Positions 5,262 through 5,767 of a stretch of 5,767 nucleotides of DNA are shown here, one piece after another. How positions within the stretch are numbered: the first letter of the stretch is position 1; each line of letters begins with the position of its first letter. The notes below the pieces were generated by a model. The model was given only the letters and a program-made list of their open reading frames with translations, had not been told where the DNA came from and did not search any database. The position numbers were made by a program, and so were the translations under genes. This DNA is from Candidatus Doudnabacteria bacterium (GTDB taxonomy: Bacteria > Patescibacteriota > Doudnabacteria > UBA920): assembly GCA_023245915.1 (NCBI GenBank), contig JAHFJK010000073.1, forward strand, positions 1-5,767, read 5' to 3'.

Positions 5262-5299
5262 AAAAAGTAGTCTATTGCAACTGTGCAATAGACTTTTTT
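5262..5299. terminator. Hairpin upstream of the CAP gene, terminator-like in both directions
   Basis: AGTCTATTGCA (5269-5279) pairs perfectly with 5284-5294 around the loop ACTG. On the plus strand T5 follows directly (5295-5299); on the minus strand AC and then T5 follow (5266-5262). It lies between the HisRS gene and the CAP gene, only 19 bp before the CAP ATG, so no promoter fits between the two. It may be a partial terminator or attenuator, or a structural hairpin rather than a full stop. Confidence 0.55.
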
Positions 5300-5352
5300 A
5301 ATTCCTGATTATTCTGCGGAAGATCTTTTTTTTCGTCAACTTGAAGTTCCAT
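5272..5352 (-). CDS. Possible 26-codon hydrophilic ORF
   Basis: ATG at 5352 to TAG at 5272 encodes a 26-residue, highly charged, Gln-rich, helix-prone peptide (M-E-L-Q-V-D-E-K-K then D-L-P-Q and E-L-K-K-S-I-A-Q-L-Q). It is in the same frame as the HisRS gene, and all codons between the HisRS TAA and this ATG are also open, so a lost stop would fuse it to HisRS. Its TAG lies in the stem of the hairpin at 5269-5294. Against it: no SD, and it starts just after a terminator-like structure. It could be a leader peptide, a gene remnant or chance. I do not recognise it. Confidence 0.2.
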   Translation of the reverse strand: MELQVDEKKDLPQNNQELKKSIAQLQ

Positions 5353-5361
5353 AGAAAATTT

Positions 5362-5410
5362 AAAAAATGGATTCCGGATAAATTTAATATCAATGTAAAT
5401 TTTCCGGAAT
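5362..5410 (-). terminator. Probable terminator of the HisRS gene
   Basis: Read on the minus strand, a stem of 8 bp (5403-5410 with 5371-5378) continues for 6 bp (5397-5402 with 5380-5385) past a single bulged base at 5379, closing an 11-nt loop. CCA and then six T (5367-5362) follow. It begins 6 bp after the HisRS stop. The lower part is GC-containing (ATTCCGGA) and the upper part is AT-only, so the strength is moderate. Confidence 0.5.
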
Positions 5411-5415
5411 GGCAG

Positions 5416-5767
5416 TTAAGGACTAACCAAATCACTGATCTCTTCTCTGCTGACAATCCTTTCTTCCCCATCTTTCAAACTTTTGACTTTATACTTTCCA
5501 CTTTTCACTTCTTCCTCCCCCACTACCAAGACAAATGGGATTTTTTCTTTATCTGCGGTTTTGACTTGGGCAGAGACTTTACGATCGGTAAGGTCAACCG
5601 CAATGTTCAAACCCTGGATCCGCAACTCCCCTGCCAGCTTTGTTGCATGCTCAAGATAATTATCAAGATGGCAAATATATAATTGGACTGGTGGATAATA
5701 TTCTGGCAAAAGATTATAGGTTTCCAAAAAATCCCTGGTTGTAACATCGCCCCAACCAAAGCCAACA
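5416..5767 (-). CDS. hisS: Histidyl-tRNA synthetase, C-terminal part (5' end outside window)
   Basis: The last 117 codons are visible; the gene enters from the right edge. It charges tRNA-His in the cytoplasm. The visible start, V-G-F-G-W-G-D-V-T-T-R-D-F-L, corresponds to class II motif 3 at the end of the catalytic core, followed by L-L-P-E. The rest is the anticodon-binding domain: P-P-V-Q-L-Y-I strand, L-A-G-E-L-R helix, the G-L-N-I-A-V-D-L strand, then D-R-K-V-S-A-Q-V-K-T-A-D-K and I-P-F-V-L-V-V-G-E-E-E, all typical of HisRS. The motif-3 region has D-V-T where the common bacterial form has M-E-R, so this is a divergent HisRS branch. The related fold in other class II synthetases, or a HisZ-like paralogue, remains a lesser possibility because the catalytic domain is not in view. 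It ends in TAA just before a terminator-like hairpin. Confidence 0.82.
   Translation of the reverse strand, partial: VGFGWGDVTTRDFLETYNLLPEYYPPVQLYICHLDNYLEHATKLAGELRIQGLNIAVDLTDRKVSAQVKTADKEKIPFVLVVGEEEVKSGKYKVKSLKDGEERIVSREEISDLVSP

Noticed and set aside
5250..5288. Upstream TTG start (5288) for the CAP protein
   Set aside because: It lies inside a perfect hairpin and would add a 13-residue extension before a normal M-K-K signal segment. The ATG at 5249 is preferred.
5341..5682. 113-codon open frame on the plus strand
   Set aside because: It is antisense to the HisRS anticodon-binding domain and its terminator; the minus-strand frame matches a known family.
1..5767. Alternative genetic code with TGA as a sense codon (as in some CPR lineages)
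   Set aside because: All recognised proteins read through full family length with standard codons and end in TAA or TAG with no in-frame TGA needed. The window does not support recoding.

Overview
This 5.8-kb window looks like the chromosome of a small-genome bacterium. Most genes lie head to tail on the minus strand, gaps between them are short, and nearly all starts lack a Shine-Dalgarno (SD) sequence. The visible stops are TAA or TAG, and the reading frames close with the standard bacterial code. The mix of families (DsbA-like thiol oxidoreductase, single-domain D,D-carboxypeptidase, CAP-domain protein, short YbaB, HisRS-type synthetase, beta-helix membrane protein) together with palindromic repeats in the gaps would suit the Candidate Phyla Radiation (Patescibacteria). 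That placement is an inference, not something the sequence proves.

Layout in the direction of minus-strand transcription (right to left): the 3' part of a histidyl-tRNA synthetase gene (5416-5767) ends in a terminator-like hairpin. A possible 26-codon ORF and a second hairpin follow, then an exported CAP/SCP-domain protein (4392-5249). A 182-bp AT-rich gap carries a candidate promoter and a 14-bp palindrome. Next come an exported beta-helix (bactofilin-like) membrane protein (3070-4209) and, 4 bp later, a YbaB/EbfC-family nucleoid protein (2787-3065). A ~105-bp inverted repeat built of regularly spaced CGAAT/ATTCG words fills the gap before a D-alanyl-D-alanine carboxypeptidase (1745-2674). 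A perfect 20-bp-arm palindrome overlaps the stop of that gene and precedes a membrane-anchored DsbA-like protein (1011-1694). A composite palindromic repeat block (about 807-990) separates this cluster from the left end.

At the left end, an inositol-monophosphatase-family gene runs leftward out of the window (1-598). Diverging from it on the plus strand is the most striking item: a compact unit with a near-consensus promoter (TTGACA, 17 bp, TAAAAT), a strong SD, a 32-codon single-span membrane peptide and a strong intrinsic terminator, all inside about 190 bp.

Four neighbours act at the cell envelope: cell-wall carboxypeptidase, thiol oxidoreductase, CAP protein and beta-helix membrane protein. 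The exported CAP protein and carboxypeptidase each carry exactly two cysteines outside the signal region, so they are plausible clients of the DsbA-like protein. No tRNA, rRNA, CRISPR array, transposase or prophage gene was seen.
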